Part shown: positions 30,641 to 39,710 of the stretch, piece after piece
Position numbering within the stretch: position 1 is the first letter of the stretch
Layout: each line of letters begins with the position of its first letter
NCBI RefSeq assembly: GCF_007859765.1
Contig: NZ_SIHJ01000002.1
Location: 124,001 to 188,000, forward strand
DNA length: 64,000 nt
Reading direction: 5' to 3'
Origin: Posidoniimonas corsicana
GTDB taxonomy: Bacteria > Planctomycetota > Planctomycetia > Pirellulales > Lacipirellulaceae
Notes under the pieces: model-generated
Told to the model about the DNA's origin: nothing
Seen by the model: only the letters and a program-made list of their open reading frames with translations
Database searches by the model: none
Position numbers and translations under genes: made by a program

Positions 30641-32277
30641 GGCGCCGGGTCGGCCTGCTTGAGGTCGACCGTGATCGGCCAGCCCACAAACTGCCGCGCG
30701 TCGGGCGCGGTGACGTCGGCGCCGCGGGGCCAGCACTCGAACGTGACGGTCTGCGCCGGCTTGTTGAAGCGGACCAGCCCGTAGCCGCCGCCGAACGACG
30801 GGGTGTCCGGGTTGGCGTAGGCGTGCATCGTGATCTTGTTGCCGAAGCCGTCCAGGTAGTCGCCGGTCCACGGCAGCGGGCTGTTGGGGTTGTGGGCGCC
30901 GCCGGGCCGCTCGTCCTCCGGCTTCCACCAGCGGCTGTAGTAGTTGTTGACGATCGCCGGCACGACGAACGCCCAGGGGCCGTCGCGGAACTCGTCGACG
31001 CCGTGCTGCACGACGGTCGCCAGGTGCTGGTCGCCGCCGATGTGCACCGCGCCCGCCTTGCGGATCAGCCGCAGAGCCTGGTTGCGGCCCGCCTGGGGCC
31101 AGCCGTTGGAGTCGAGGTCGGCGTGCAGACGGTTGTCCTCCGCGCCGTGGATGTGGGCCGCGCCGCAGAAGCCGGTCTGCGAGAGCACCGCCTTCAACGC
31201 GACGCCGTCACGCTGTTCGGCCCACCGGTCGAGGAACCCAAGCTGACGCCCGCCCAGCAGCTCGAGGCCCGGCAGGTCGATCGACGCGGGGTCGTACTCC
31301 GGGTTGCGGACGTGGTCGGGGCGCGGGCCCTGCTGCGGGATCTTGCCGGCCGGGCCGGACTTGAACTTGCGGTCCTCGATAATCGCGAAGTCGACGCCGC
31401 CCACAATCAGCCGCGTGTAGTACACCCCGATCCCCTGCCCCACCGGCGTCGGGTCGATGGGGTCGGGCAGGTGGGCGGTCTGCTGCCGCTCCACCATCTT
31501 CACGTACTCGGGGTGCAGCAGGTAGCCGCCGTCGGCCGCGCCGGGCAGCCTGGCCCGCTTGCCGCCCTCGCCCCACAGGTTGGGCTGTCCGACGTCGTGG
31601 TCGTCGGGGATGGTGACGCACGGCCGGTCGCGGAAGACGTCACGGAACTGCAGCCCACAGGCCAACCAGGCGGCCGTGTGCTCGCGGTGATCGTACGACT
31701 GGTCGCCGGCGAAGAACAGCACGTCCGGGTCGTGGTGGATCAGGTTGTCGACCATCCGCGCCCGGCCGCCGCGGTCTTTGTTGGAGTTGCACGAGAGCGC
31801 CGCCAGCACGATCTGCTCCTTCTCGCTCGGGTCGCGGCGGACCCGCCCCTCGAACTGGGCCGCGTCGCCGTGCCGCAGCCGGTAGGGGACGTCGCGGGTC
31901 GCGTCCCAGCCCTCGACGCGGAACGTGGTCGACCAGCCGATGTCGTTCACGTCCTGCCGGGCGACCTCGTGCCACCGCCCGTCGCGGAAGAGTTCGAGCC
32001 GCACGGTGCGGCTCTCGTCCGGGTAGAGCGGGTAGAGCTGCGCCGAGAGCTTCAGCACGCCGTCCGCGACCGTGTAGATGCCGAACGCCACAACCTGGTC
32101 ACGAGGCGCCCGGACGTCGAGGATCTTCGACGCCGGGCGGTTCCACCAGTCGTTGGTGGCGAGCGTATCGATCCGCTCGAACGGCGCCCGCACGGGCGGC
32201 TCGCCGTGGTCCGGCTGGCCGCGGGCCGACGGGGGGCTGACAAGCAAAGCGCACATGAGCAGAGTGGCGTAGCGCAT
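30637..32277 (-). CDS. PhoD-like alkaline phosphatase
   Basis: 546 residues with a signal peptide of about 20 residues (MRYATLLMCALLVSPPSARG). The metallophosphatase core resembles PhoD: VLAALSCNSNKDRGG, the metal block DVLFFAGDQSYDHRE, then CVTIPDDHDVGQPNLWGEGG and a later IGGDQHLATV block with His. PhoD enzymes hydrolyse phosphate mono- and diesters outside the cytoplasm with Ca/Fe. An N-terminal beta domain of about 150 residues precedes the core, as in PhoD. It belongs to the divergent PhoD-like set common in planctomycetes, and the physiological substrate may not be a phosphate monoester. Confidence 0.8.
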   Translation of the reverse strand: MRYATLLMCALLVSPPSARGQPDHGEPPVRAPFERIDTLATNDWWNRPASKILDVRAPRDQVVAFGIYTVADGVLKLSAQLYPLYPDESRTVRLELFRDGRWHEVARQDVNDIGWSTTFRVEGWDATRDVPYRLRHGDAAQFEGRVRRDPSEKEQIVLAALSCNSNKDRGGRARMVDNLIHHDPDVLFFAGDQSYDHREHTAAWLACGLQFRDVFRDRPCVTIPDDHDVGQPNLWGEGGKRARLPGAADGGYLLHPEYVKMVERQQTAHLPDPIDPTPVGQGIGVYYTRLIVGGVDFAIIEDRKFKSGPAGKIPQQGPRPDHVRNPEYDPASIDLPGLELLGGRQLGFLDRWAEQRDGVALKAVLSQTGFCGAAHIHGAEDNRLHADLDSNGWPQAGRNQALRLIRKAGAVHIGGDQHLATVVQHGVDEFRDGPWAFVVPAIVNNYYSRWWKPEDERPGGAHNPNSPLPWTGDYLDGFGNKITMHAYANPDTPSFGGGYGLVRFNKPAQTVTFECWPRGADVTAPDARQFVGWPITVDLKQADPAP

Positions 32278-32350
32278 CGGGCTGGCTCCTAGGATGGTGG
32301 CGTCGCGCGTTTACGATCGTAACGCGGACGCCGCGCCGCCGCCAATCCGT

Positions 32351-33703
32351 TTACAGCATCGAGTGGATGTCCGACGCCAGCGTGGGGAACACGAACAGCG
32401 TCGACTCGAGGTCGCCCGCAGTGGCGCCGGTGTGCATCGCCAGCGCGAACAGGTTGATCACCTCCGCCGCGTCCGGGCCGAGCAGGTGGGCGCCGAGGAT
32501 CTTGTCGGTCTGCAGGTCAATCAGCACCTTGTACAGGGCGTGGGTCGCGCCGAGCTTCCTCATCGAGCTGAAGCCGGACCAGTTACCCGAGCTGACGCGG
32601 CAGTCGACGCCGCGCTCGCTCGCCTCCGCTTCGGTCAGTCCGACCGCGGCCAAACCGGGCGAGGTGAACACCGCGGCGGGGACCACCGGGCGCTCGTTCT
32701 GCGCGCTCCCCTCTTCCAGCAGGTTCTGGGCGACAATCCGCGCCGCGTAGTTGGCGGCCGGCGTTAAGGCGGGCAGACCGCTGTCGATGACATCGCCGGC
32801 GGCGTACACGTCGGGGTTCGACACGCTCTGGAAGTGGTCGTTGACCTCGATGCCGCGGTCGCCGTACTGAATGCCGCCCGCCTCGAGGAACAGCCCATCC
32901 ACATTAGGAACCCGCCCCGCCCCGTGCACCACCAGCCCGGCCGCAACCGACGAGAGCTCGCCCTCGGCCGAGGTGTGCACCCGCAGACCGCCGCCGGGCG
33001 CCTGTTCGACCCCCATTACGTCGACGCCCGTTTGGACATGAACGCCGATCTCCTCAGAGCGGTCGATCAATCTCTCCACCAGTTCGTGATCGAACCGCTC
33101 GAGCGGGCGGCTGTGCTCGAGGATCCGCACACGCGCCCCGGCCCGGGCCGCGACGTGGGCGAATTCGAACGAGATGTACCCGCCGCCGATAAACCCAATC
33201 TCCTCGGGCAGCTCGTCGAGCTCCATGAAGGACTCGCTGTCAGTCAGCAGGTCGGCGCCCTCTATGCGTAGCGGCGCGGGTTTGGCGCCGGTGGCGATCA
33301 GCACCTTCCCGGCGGTCAGGCGGCGGCCATCGACCTGCAGCGTGGTCGGCCCGGTGAAGCGGGGTGCGCCCTCGAAGATCTGCACCCCCATCTCCAGGAA
33401 CGAACCCCGCCGGCCCTCGGTGACCGGATCGGTAAACTTGCGCTTGAACCGGATCAAGTCCGACCAATCGACCCGCGCACCGCCCAGGTGGGTCCCCGCG
33501 CCGTCCATCTGCCGGGCCCGGTCGACCAGCTCCGCCGCCCGCACCAGCACCTTCTTCGGGTTGCAGCCCCGCAGCGCGCACGTGCCGCCGACCGGTCGCG
33601 GGTCGATGACCGCCACGCTCCAGCCGGCCTTCGCGCACTTGGCAACCACGCGGGCGGCGGCCGGGCCGCTGCCCAGCACAATGAGGTCGAAGTAGTCGGG
33701 CAT
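32351..33703 (-). CDS. FAD/NAD(P)-dependent disulfide-reductase-like oxidoreductase
   Basis: 450 residues of the glutathione-reductase/dihydrolipoamide-dehydrogenase family. FAD-binding LGSGPAAARVV starts near residue 10, the redox pair is in GGTCALRGCNPKK (Cys42, Cys47), and the NAD(P) Rossmann loop is IGFIGGGYISFEFAHVAARA. The second FAD motif is DVYAAGDVIDS. The C-terminal dimer domain ends FVFPTLASDIHSML. The catalytic HPT-x-E signature of true reductases is replaced by FPT and Asp, so the general acid/base His is missing. It may therefore reduce something other than glutathione or lipoamide. It lies 73 bases upstream of the PhoD-like gene. Confidence 0.83.
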   Translation of the reverse strand: MPDYFDLIVLGSGPAAARVVAKCAKAGWSVAVIDPRPVGGTCALRGCNPKKVLVRAAELVDRARQMDGAGTHLGGARVDWSDLIRFKRKFTDPVTEGRRGSFLEMGVQIFEGAPRFTGPTTLQVDGRRLTAGKVLIATGAKPAPLRIEGADLLTDSESFMELDELPEEIGFIGGGYISFEFAHVAARAGARVRILEHSRPLERFDHELVERLIDRSEEIGVHVQTGVDVMGVEQAPGGGLRVHTSAEGELSSVAAGLVVHGAGRVPNVDGLFLEAGGIQYGDRGIEVNDHFQSVSNPDVYAAGDVIDSGLPALTPAANYAARIVAQNLLEEGSAQNERPVVPAAVFTSPGLAAVGLTEAEASERGVDCRVSSGNWSGFSSMRKLGATHALYKVLIDLQTDKILGAHLLGPDAAEVINLFALAMHTGATAGDLESTLFVFPTLASDIHSML

Positions 33704-33839
33704 GGGGCGCCTCGTGGGTAAGTGATCGAGTCAACCACTGAGGCGGATGGCAGCAACTCCTATGCCGGCCATGAGTGAGGCCGCCCGCAGATGCGCCAAA
33801 CTGCGCGTGCGGCGTGCTATTACCGCCAGTCGGCTGCTG

Positions 33840-34196
33840 CTACTCGGGCCACTGGCGGAACACAACGCACACGCCGGTCTGGTCGAGCACCGCGAACTCC
33901 CGGGCGCCCCACGGCCGGTCGGTTGGCTCGGGCACGTTCGGGTGAAGCAGGTCGGGCCGGCGGGCGGCGATGTCGGCGTGTACCTCGTCGATCGTGTCGG
34001 TCTCGATGGCGACCTCCGGACGGTCCTTCGCCGCGTACTCGGGGCTCTCGACCACGTACGCCTTGGCGCCGTCGCGGGCGACGACCGCCAATGAATCATC
34101 CTGGTGCAGCACCTCAAACCCCAGCCCGTCGACGAACAGGTCGAGGCCCTCGGCCATGTGGTTAAAGAAGATCTTAGGGATCAGGCGGAGGAGCAT
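33840..34196 (-). CDS. VOC-superfamily (glyoxalase/bleomycin-resistance) protein
   Basis: 118 residues, one vicinal-oxygen-chelate domain made of two beta-alpha-beta-beta-beta units. The first unit contains LDLFVDGLGFEVLHQDD and the second VHADIAARRPD followed by WGAREFAVLDQTGVCVVF. The WG-RE-----D--G pattern is typical of the C-terminal metal-binding part. Members act as small metal-dependent isomerases, dioxygenases or resistance proteins; nothing here fixes the role. It stands alone between the flavoprotein and the phosphatase. Confidence 0.75.
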   Translation of the reverse strand: MLLRLIPKIFFNHMAEGLDLFVDGLGFEVLHQDDSLAVVARDGAKAYVVESPEYAAKDRPEVAIETDTIDEVHADIAARRPDLLHPNVPEPTDRPWGAREFAVLDQTGVCVVFRQWPE

Positions 34197-34282
34197 GGGT
34201 AACCCTCGTGTGCTGACTCTTCAGGTGAGCGCTGGCGTTTCGATGAGCGGCGTAACCGGTACCACTTGGGGAGGACTTGATT

Positions 34283-34981
34283 CTACGAGTACTTCAGCAA
34301 AGAGAAGTCACGCACCTCGCCCTTCTCCGACGCCTGGTAGACGTGGTTAGCATCGGCATCCAAGCACGAAAGCCACTGGCCGCCGTGTGCATAGGTGTCG
34401 ATGCACACCCATCCATCGAGAACGAGCGGGACGCCATCTCGCTGCGCGGTGTGACCACAAACCACTCGTTTGCCCGATAGATGCGGTTGCTCAGAGCCCG
34501 ATAGATGCTTCCAGCGGAGGTAGTCCGAGCTCTGATTCGGAAGCGATACGCCTGGCTCCAAGCTGGCGTGCACGAAGACATCGCGATCCGCTTCGAAGTA
34601 ATGGGCAGAAGAGAAGAGCAACCGCGAGTGTGACGGCGGGATGGCGTCTGCGTCGCCTCCGTAGGACCGGATCGTCTCGCGACCGCCCACGTCGAGCCAG
34701 GCGTTGTACAACCCCCGCCCGGAGATCGCGTCTCGCATCATCTCCTCGTGATTCCCCATGATCACGACGACGTTGTGTTCTTCGCGCAGCTCGCAAACAC
34801 AATCCACAACGCCATTGGATGACGGCCCGCGATCGACCAGATCCCCCAAGAAGACGAGCGTGTCCTCCGCCGTCAGCCCGATCTGATCAAGCAGCGACTC
34901 GAGGGCTCGTTGGCACCCGTGCACGTCGCCAATGGCAAGCAATCGTCCGGACACTAGACGCTGCCCTCGTCGCCAGAACAA
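34283..34981 (-). CDS. PPP-family serine/threonine phosphatase or Ap4A-hydrolase-like protein
   Basis: 232 residues with all PPP metallophosphoesterase motifs in order: AIGDVHG (Asp19, His21), FLGDLVDRG, MGNHEEMM, a His in VFVHASLEPG, and CGHT. Such bacterial enzymes dephosphorylate proteins or cleave diadenosine polyphosphates. The start may be ATG 34981 or the in-frame GTG at 34954, which sits only six residues before the first conserved strand. G+C is lower than in neighbouring genes (33 of 60 in one sampled line), so recent acquisition is possible. Confidence 0.85.
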   Translation of the reverse strand: MFWRRGQRLVSGRLLAIGDVHGCQRALESLLDQIGLTAEDTLVFLGDLVDRGPSSNGVVDCVCELREEHNVVVIMGNHEEMMRDAISGRGLYNAWLDVGGRETIRSYGGDADAIPPSHSRLLFSSAHYFEADRDVFVHASLEPGVSLPNQSSDYLRWKHLSGSEQPHLSGKRVVCGHTAQRDGVPLVLDGWVCIDTYAHGGQWLSCLDADANHVYQASEKGEVRDFSLLKYS

Positions 34982-35111
34982 ACGGCAATGGTAGTCGGGA
35001 GCAAGAAGTGCATACCAGACTGCTCCAAACAGAGCACGGGTCGCACGAGGGCGCGCCCCGCCAGTCCGACGAGGATTGCTCGGCCTATCAGTTCACTCAC
35101 CGCTCTGACAC

Positions 35112-35933
35112 CTACCGCCCACCCGCGGCTTCTTCTTCGGCCAGCCGCTGGAAGTACCGCTCGATCTCCTCGCGGTACTGCGGCAGGAACTCGTCGGACG
35201 AGCTCTGCAGCATCTGCTCGCGGAGGCGCTCGGGCAGGTGGCCCCAGACTTCCTTCATCAGCTCCTGGCTGGAGCGACCCTGGGCCTCGGCGGCGGCGCT
35301 GGAGCTGAGCCGCAGCGTCGAATCGCCGGCCGCGCTGGCCGCCTGCGACTGGCCGGGCTTTGGCTGGCCCGGCTTCGGCTGCCCGGGCTTGGGCTTCGAT
35401 TGGGCCTGCTTCGGCTGGCTGCGTTGGCTCTGCTGCGACTCGCTCTGCTGGGGGTTGTTGCACTGACCGCCCTGGCACTGCTTCTCCATCTTGGCGATCA
35501 GCTCGTCGAGGTCGCTGACGATCTGCTGCTGCACCTGCTTGGAGCGGGCGTCGATGCGGTCGATCATCTGCGACGCGTGCCCCATGTTCTGCTGCACACG
35601 CTCCAACGGGTCCTGCTTGGCCTGACCGATGTCCTCGCCAACGATCGGCCCCGGCGGCCCGTCCTCCAAGCCCTGCTGGATCATCTTGTCCAGCAGCTTC
35701 TGGTCCGGCATGAGGCCCGGTGTGGGCTGGCCGAGGGCGGGCTTCTGTTCGACGCCGCCTGCTGACGCCGGTGGGCCGAGCAGGTCGTCGAGCCCCTGCG
35801 TCAGCGAGGGGCTGCTGGAGCCGATGGCGGGCCCGGCGATTGAAACGCACGCGGGCAGCACGGCGGCCAGGCCGAAAGCGGCGCCGTAAACCATGGCGGC
35901 GGGAACAGCGGCGAGGGGGCTACGCGGCGTCAT
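35112..35933 (-). CDS. Lipoprotein-like hypothetical protein with KPGQ repeats, last gene of the MoxR/VWA operon
   Basis: 273 residues. The N-terminus is signal-like and has a lipobox-like AVLPAC with Cys29. Residues of about 95-165 are Gln-rich and probably coiled-coil. They are followed by a short tandem repeat (KPGQP, three copies near 180-192) and a conserved-looking C-terminus EVWGHLPERLREQMLQSS. The ATG at 35933 lies 14 bases inside the end of the upstream gene and has GGAGAA nine bases before it, so the two are translationally coupled. The C-terminal block resembles the tail seen at the ends of such planctomycete operons. Function unknown. Confidence 0.65.
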   Translation of the reverse strand: MTPRSPLAAVPAAMVYGAAFGLAAVLPACVSIAGPAIGSSSPSLTQGLDDLLGPPASAGGVEQKPALGQPTPGLMPDQKLLDKMIQQGLEDGPPGPIVGEDIGQAKQDPLERVQQNMGHASQMIDRIDARSKQVQQQIVSDLDELIAKMEKQCQGGQCNNPQQSESQQSQRSQPKQAQSKPKPGQPKPGQPKPGQSQAASAAGDSTLRLSSSAAAEAQGRSSQELMKEVWGHLPERLREQMLQSSSDEFLPQYREEIERYFQRLAEEEAAGGR

Positions 35934-38900
35934 CGGGCAGTTCTCCTGGATTGGTCTGCCGTTCATTAATACGCTCAATCAGCTCCTGGACAAGATCGCC
36001 CAGCCGCTGCTGCCGGTCGGAGAGCTCGTCCGCCTGGCGGCGGGCCTCGGCGGGCGTCAGGCGGTTGTCGGCGGCCTCGCCCTCCAGTTCGCGGGTCTGG
36101 GCGTTCACGTCCAGCTGCATCAATCGTAGCATCTTCAGCTCGGCCACATCCACCGGCGAGGGGGGCGGCGGCTGACCCGGCTGGCCCCCCTGCCCTCCGC
36201 CCTGCTGCTGTTCCTCCTGCTCCTCCTCGGGGGGCGGGTTCAGTTTAAGGGCGTCGGACACGTGTTTCAGCCGCTGCAGGGCGGAGTACTGCCGCTGCTG
36301 CGTCGGGCGGGACACCTCGGGCTTGGCCAGCAGCTCGAGCGCTTGATCCATATCGGCCACGGCGCCGCGGAGCGCAAGCTCGAAAACTTCCCGCTCCTCG
36401 ACATTGCGGCGGGCGACTTCGACGTCCTCGCGGAGGCCCTGCTGGCCTTCGGCGAGCTGCCGCACGCCGGCCTCGAAGTCCTCGCCGGCGGCGCCCGCCT
36501 GGGATTCCTGCTCGGCGCCGACCGTGCCCTCCAGCAGCTTGGTCTGCCGCTCGATGAGCTCCGGCAGCCGGCCCGCCAGGCGGTCGAGCACCCGCAGCGC
36601 GTGGATCTGTTTCTGCCGCTCGATCTCCTGCTCGAGCTGCTCCTGCGCCTTCTTCAGCTGCTCCTGCGCGTCGGCCAAGCTCTCGCTGCCGGACTCGCCC
36701 TGCCGCGACTGCTCGGCCGACTGCTCCATCTTCTGCGCGCCCTGCTGGGTGCTCTGGCCGGCCTGCTGGGCGCCGAGCCGGTCGAGCTTGCGGCTCATCC
36801 GCTCGGTCTGATCGGCCAGCTTCTGCTGCTGACGCTGCTGCCCGGGTTGGTCGGCCTGCTGCTTGAGCTCGTCGAGCTCCTTCTGCAACTCGGCCAGCTT
36901 CTCCTGCGCCTCGCGGAGCTGCTCGGCCAGCTCCTTGGGGTCGGACGACGCGCGGTCGCGTAGGGTTTCAAGCATGCTGCGCATGTCGTCGGCGCCGGCC
37001 TCTTGCTCGGCGGCCGATCGGCCGAGCTGGCCGTCGCCGAGCTGCCGCTGGGCCTCGTCCAGCTTGCCGCGGGTGGCGTTGTCGCGTGATTCCGCCAAGG
37101 CGTCCTGCAGGGCCTGCGCGGCGTCAGACTTCTGCGCGCCGCCCTCCGACTGATCGCCCTGCGACTGGTCGGCCGCCTTCCGCATGGCGTCCTGCAGCTT
37201 GCCGAACCGCTTGGCAATCTCTGACTGCGCCGCGCGGAGCTTCTCGCGGGCGGCCGTCCGTTCGGGCGATGGAAGGCTAGCGGCCGCGCGGGCGGCCTCC
37301 TTGAGGGTCTCCTCGCGGAGCTCGCGTTGCTCGCGCTCAAGGTCTGCAAGTTCCTGGGCGAACCGCTGGTAGTCCGACCAGCCGGACATCCGCTCGACCA
37401 TGCCCTCCAGCGACTCGATGGCGCGGTCCTGCTGGCCGGCGGCGTCGGCCAGCGAACGGTCGACTTCCTTCTCCGCTGCGGCGTTGGGCTGGCCGTCGGC
37501 CTGCTCGGCCGCCTGCTGGGCGGAGCGGCGGGCGTCGGCGAGGTCGCGACCGGCGTTAGCAAGGGGCCCGTCAGAAAGCTGCCGGAGCCCATCGCGGAGC
37601 GCCTCGAGCTGTTCCCGCAACTCGGGACGATCCTGCTGGTTGCGGGCCAGCTCGTCGAGCAGTTCTTCGGCCCGGGCCGCGGCGCCGCGGCGCTCGTCCG
37701 ACACGCCCTCGTTGATGCGGAGCTGCTCGAACCCGATTGCCGACAACCGGTCGAGCGTCTGCGGGGTCGTCTGTGGGCTCGACTGCCGGTCGATGGTCAG
37801 CTCGCCGGCCGCTGCGCGGGCCTCGCGTTGCTCGGCCAACAGCCGGCTGAGGTCCTGCACCAGCTCGGACTGCATGTCCGCCAGGCGGGAGTCGAACTCC
37901 TCGTCGGTGATGATGATAATCCGACGCGGCAGCGGCGTGACGCCTACGCCCGGCCGGTAGTCGGCGGCCTCGACCAGCAGCAGGATCTGGTCGCCGGGCG
38001 AGAGCCCCAGCGGCTCGAGCGCCAGCTCGTGCGACAACTCGCGCGAGTCGGCCGGCGAATCCCACGGCAGCGACGCCCGCTCGGGCGGCGACTCGGGTCC
38101 GGTGTAGATGATGATCCGCTCCGCCGTGGCTTCGGCGGGTGTCTCGTCGGCAGGCTGCACGGCGCCCGGCTCGTCATCAGTGGACGTGAGCGGTTCGGTT
38201 GCTTCGCGCCGCCAGAGCAGCTCCGCCTTGGCGATCGCCAGGTTGTCCTCCGCCAGCACGCTGACCGGCACGACCGCGCGGGCGGTGACGTAGCTCTCCG
38301 GCGCCGGCGTGAGCCAGTCGATGGCGGGCGGCGCGTCGGGCTCGATGCGGAGCGATCGCGGCTTCGTCTGCCCCTCCAGCCCTCCGGCGCTCGCGACACG
38401 CAGCCGGTAGCTGACGGTGCGTGGGCCGGCGCCATCGGTCTGCGGAAGCCAGGGCGCCGCCAGGCTGAGCGATGTCTCGCCGCTTATGGGCTGCAGCGTG
38501 AGCGGCAGCGGCTGTTGCTCGCCCTCACCGACCACAATCAGTTCGCCCGCGGACAACTCCTCTGGCGTGCGCCCATTGAGGCCGAGCGACGACCCTTCTA
38601 GCACGCGCCCCTCCTCGCGGAGGCTCTGTGCGGGGAGCCCCGAGTAGGCGGGCGGCGTCGACGTGAGGCGCCAGTCGCTAACCTGCGGCGGGTCGACCAC
38701 TTCGACCTGCCGCCAGGCCATCGAGTTGTCATCGCCGCCGACCACGCGGTACGCGAAGGCCTGCTGGACGTTCTCGCGTAGTAGGTTTACCTCGCTGCCG
38801 GTCGACGGCAACGCCTGCTCCTCCACGCGGGTCGCGCCGCCGACGCGGGTGCGGTACTGCACCTTCAGGTCCGCGGGGAGGCGGGCGTCGTGCTCGTCGA

Positions 38901-39543
38901 GGATGCGGGCCTCGAACGACTGGCCGCGGGCGATGCGGCCCGGCGCCTCGTCGACCGCCAGGTGGTTCCGGCGTGGCCAGTGCTGGTCGCTCCAGGGCGC
39001 CACGAGTCGGGCGGCGGCGGTCTGCAGGCCGGCCGGGTCGGCGACGCCAAACACCACCGCGACCGCCACACATGCCGCGACCCACTGGCCCGCGCGGCGC
39101 AGTGGGCGGTGGTCGATCACTTCCTCAAGGGGGAGCTGTTCGACGTCGGCGGTGGTCTCGAAAACGACGGCCCTGCGGAGGTCGGCCGAGCCGGCGGACG
39201 GGTCGTCGGTGCGTTGCTGGAGGAACTCGATGGCGCTGGCCAGGCGGCTGCCGAGCGTGGGGCGGTCGGCCTGGATCTGCTGCGCCACGGTCAGCGGCGT
39301 CACCCCCCGCCACGCGGCGCCGGAGAGCCACCGCACCGCCGCCGCCGCGACCGCCGCCAGCAGCAGCCCGGCGAACAACCAGCGCATGCCGGGGTCCGAG
39401 AGCCGCATCGCGTAGTCCGCCAGCATCAGCACCAACGCCACGCCGAGCGCCACCGCCAGCACGCGCCCCACCGCCGCGCAGACCGCGACCCTGCGGGCAC
39501 GGTCGGCAATGCGGGCAACGCGTTGCAGCAGTGGGTGGGGCAT
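35920..39543 (-). CDS. Large DUF4175-like membrane protein with coiled-coil tail
   Basis: 1207 residues. Three membrane segments are visible: about 22-45, 54-74 and 150-170. An extracytoplasmic beta-rich region of about 400 residues follows. From roughly residue 570 to the end the sequence is Gln/Glu/Ala-rich, with long heptad-like stretches typical of coiled coils. The architecture matches DUF4175-like proteins of MoxR/VWA operons in planctomycetes and other bacteria; the role is unknown and is presumably in envelope assembly or chaperoning with the neighbouring VWA proteins. The start lies 167 bases downstream of the VWA gene stop and just after a degenerate tandem repeat. The end overlaps the next gene. 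Confidence 0.7.
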   Translation of the reverse strand: MPHPLLQRVARIADRARRVAVCAAVGRVLAVALGVALVLMLADYAMRLSDPGMRWLFAGLLLAAVAAAAVRWLSGAAWRGVTPLTVAQQIQADRPTLGSRLASAIEFLQQRTDDPSAGSADLRRAVVFETTADVEQLPLEEVIDHRPLRRAGQWVAACVAVAVVFGVADPAGLQTAAARLVAPWSDQHWPRRNHLAVDEAPGRIARGQSFEARILDEHDARLPADLKVQYRTRVGGATRVEEQALPSTGSEVNLLRENVQQAFAYRVVGGDDNSMAWRQVEVVDPPQVSDWRLTSTPPAYSGLPAQSLREEGRVLEGSSLGLNGRTPEELSAGELIVVGEGEQQPLPLTLQPISGETSLSLAAPWLPQTDGAGPRTVSYRLRVASAGGLEGQTKPRSLRIEPDAPPAIDWLTPAPESYVTARAVVPVSVLAEDNLAIAKAELLWRREATEPLTSTDDEPGAVQPADETPAEATAERIIIYTGPESPPERASLPWDSPADSRELSHELALEPLGLSPGDQILLLVEAADYRPGVGVTPLPRRIIIITDEEFDSRLADMQSELVQDLSRLLAEQREARAAAGELTIDRQSSPQTTPQTLDRLSAIGFEQLRINEGVSDERRGAAARAEELLDELARNQQDRPELREQLEALRDGLRQLSDGPLANAGRDLADARRSAQQAAEQADGQPNAAAEKEVDRSLADAAGQQDRAIESLEGMVERMSGWSDYQRFAQELADLEREQRELREETLKEAARAAASLPSPERTAAREKLRAAQSEIAKRFGKLQDAMRKAADQSQGDQSEGGAQKSDAAQALQDALAESRDNATRGKLDEAQRQLGDGQLGRSAAEQEAGADDMRSMLETLRDRASSDPKELAEQLREAQEKLAELQKELDELKQQADQPGQQRQQQKLADQTERMSRKLDRLGAQQAGQSTQQGAQKMEQSAEQSRQGESGSESLADAQEQLKKAQEQLEQEIERQKQIHALRVLDRLAGRLPELIERQTKLLEGTVGAEQESQAGAAGEDFEAGVRQLAEGQQGLREDVEVARRNVEEREVFELALRGAVADMDQALELLAKPEVSRPTQQRQYSALQRLKHVSDALKLNPPPEEEQEEQQQGGGQGGQPGQPPPPSPVDVAELKMLRLMQLDVNAQTRELEGEAADNRLTPAEARRQADELSDRQQRLGDLVQELIERINERQTNPGELPDDAA

Positions 39544-39546
39544 TTG

Positions 39547-39608
39547 TTGGTGGCCAGTGGTTGGTAACTAGTGGCTGGTGGCTGGTGGCTAGTGCTTGGC
39601 GGCTGGTG
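39547..39608 (-). repeat. Degenerate tandem repeat directly upstream of the DUF4175-like gene
   Basis: About 60 bases made of imperfect units such as GGCTGGTGGCTAGTGG on the plus strand (CCACTAGCCACCAGCC on the coding strand). They end just before the minus-strand ATG at 39543. Units of 7 bases (TGGTGGC, TAGTGGC) alternate. It fills part of the 167-base intergenic region. Confidence 0.65.
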
Positions 39609-39710
39609 TTTGATTACGAAGCGTTGCGGCTCCGCCTTGCTCGAGTTGGACTCCCTCATCCGAATGGGAGAGAGCTTGCCGATGCATTGAACCCTGATTC
39701 TCTCCGTCGG

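Noticed and set aside
35340-35400. KPGQP repeats as a possible DNA-level satellite
   Set aside because: They are in-frame within the lipoprotein gene and read as a short low-complexity linker.
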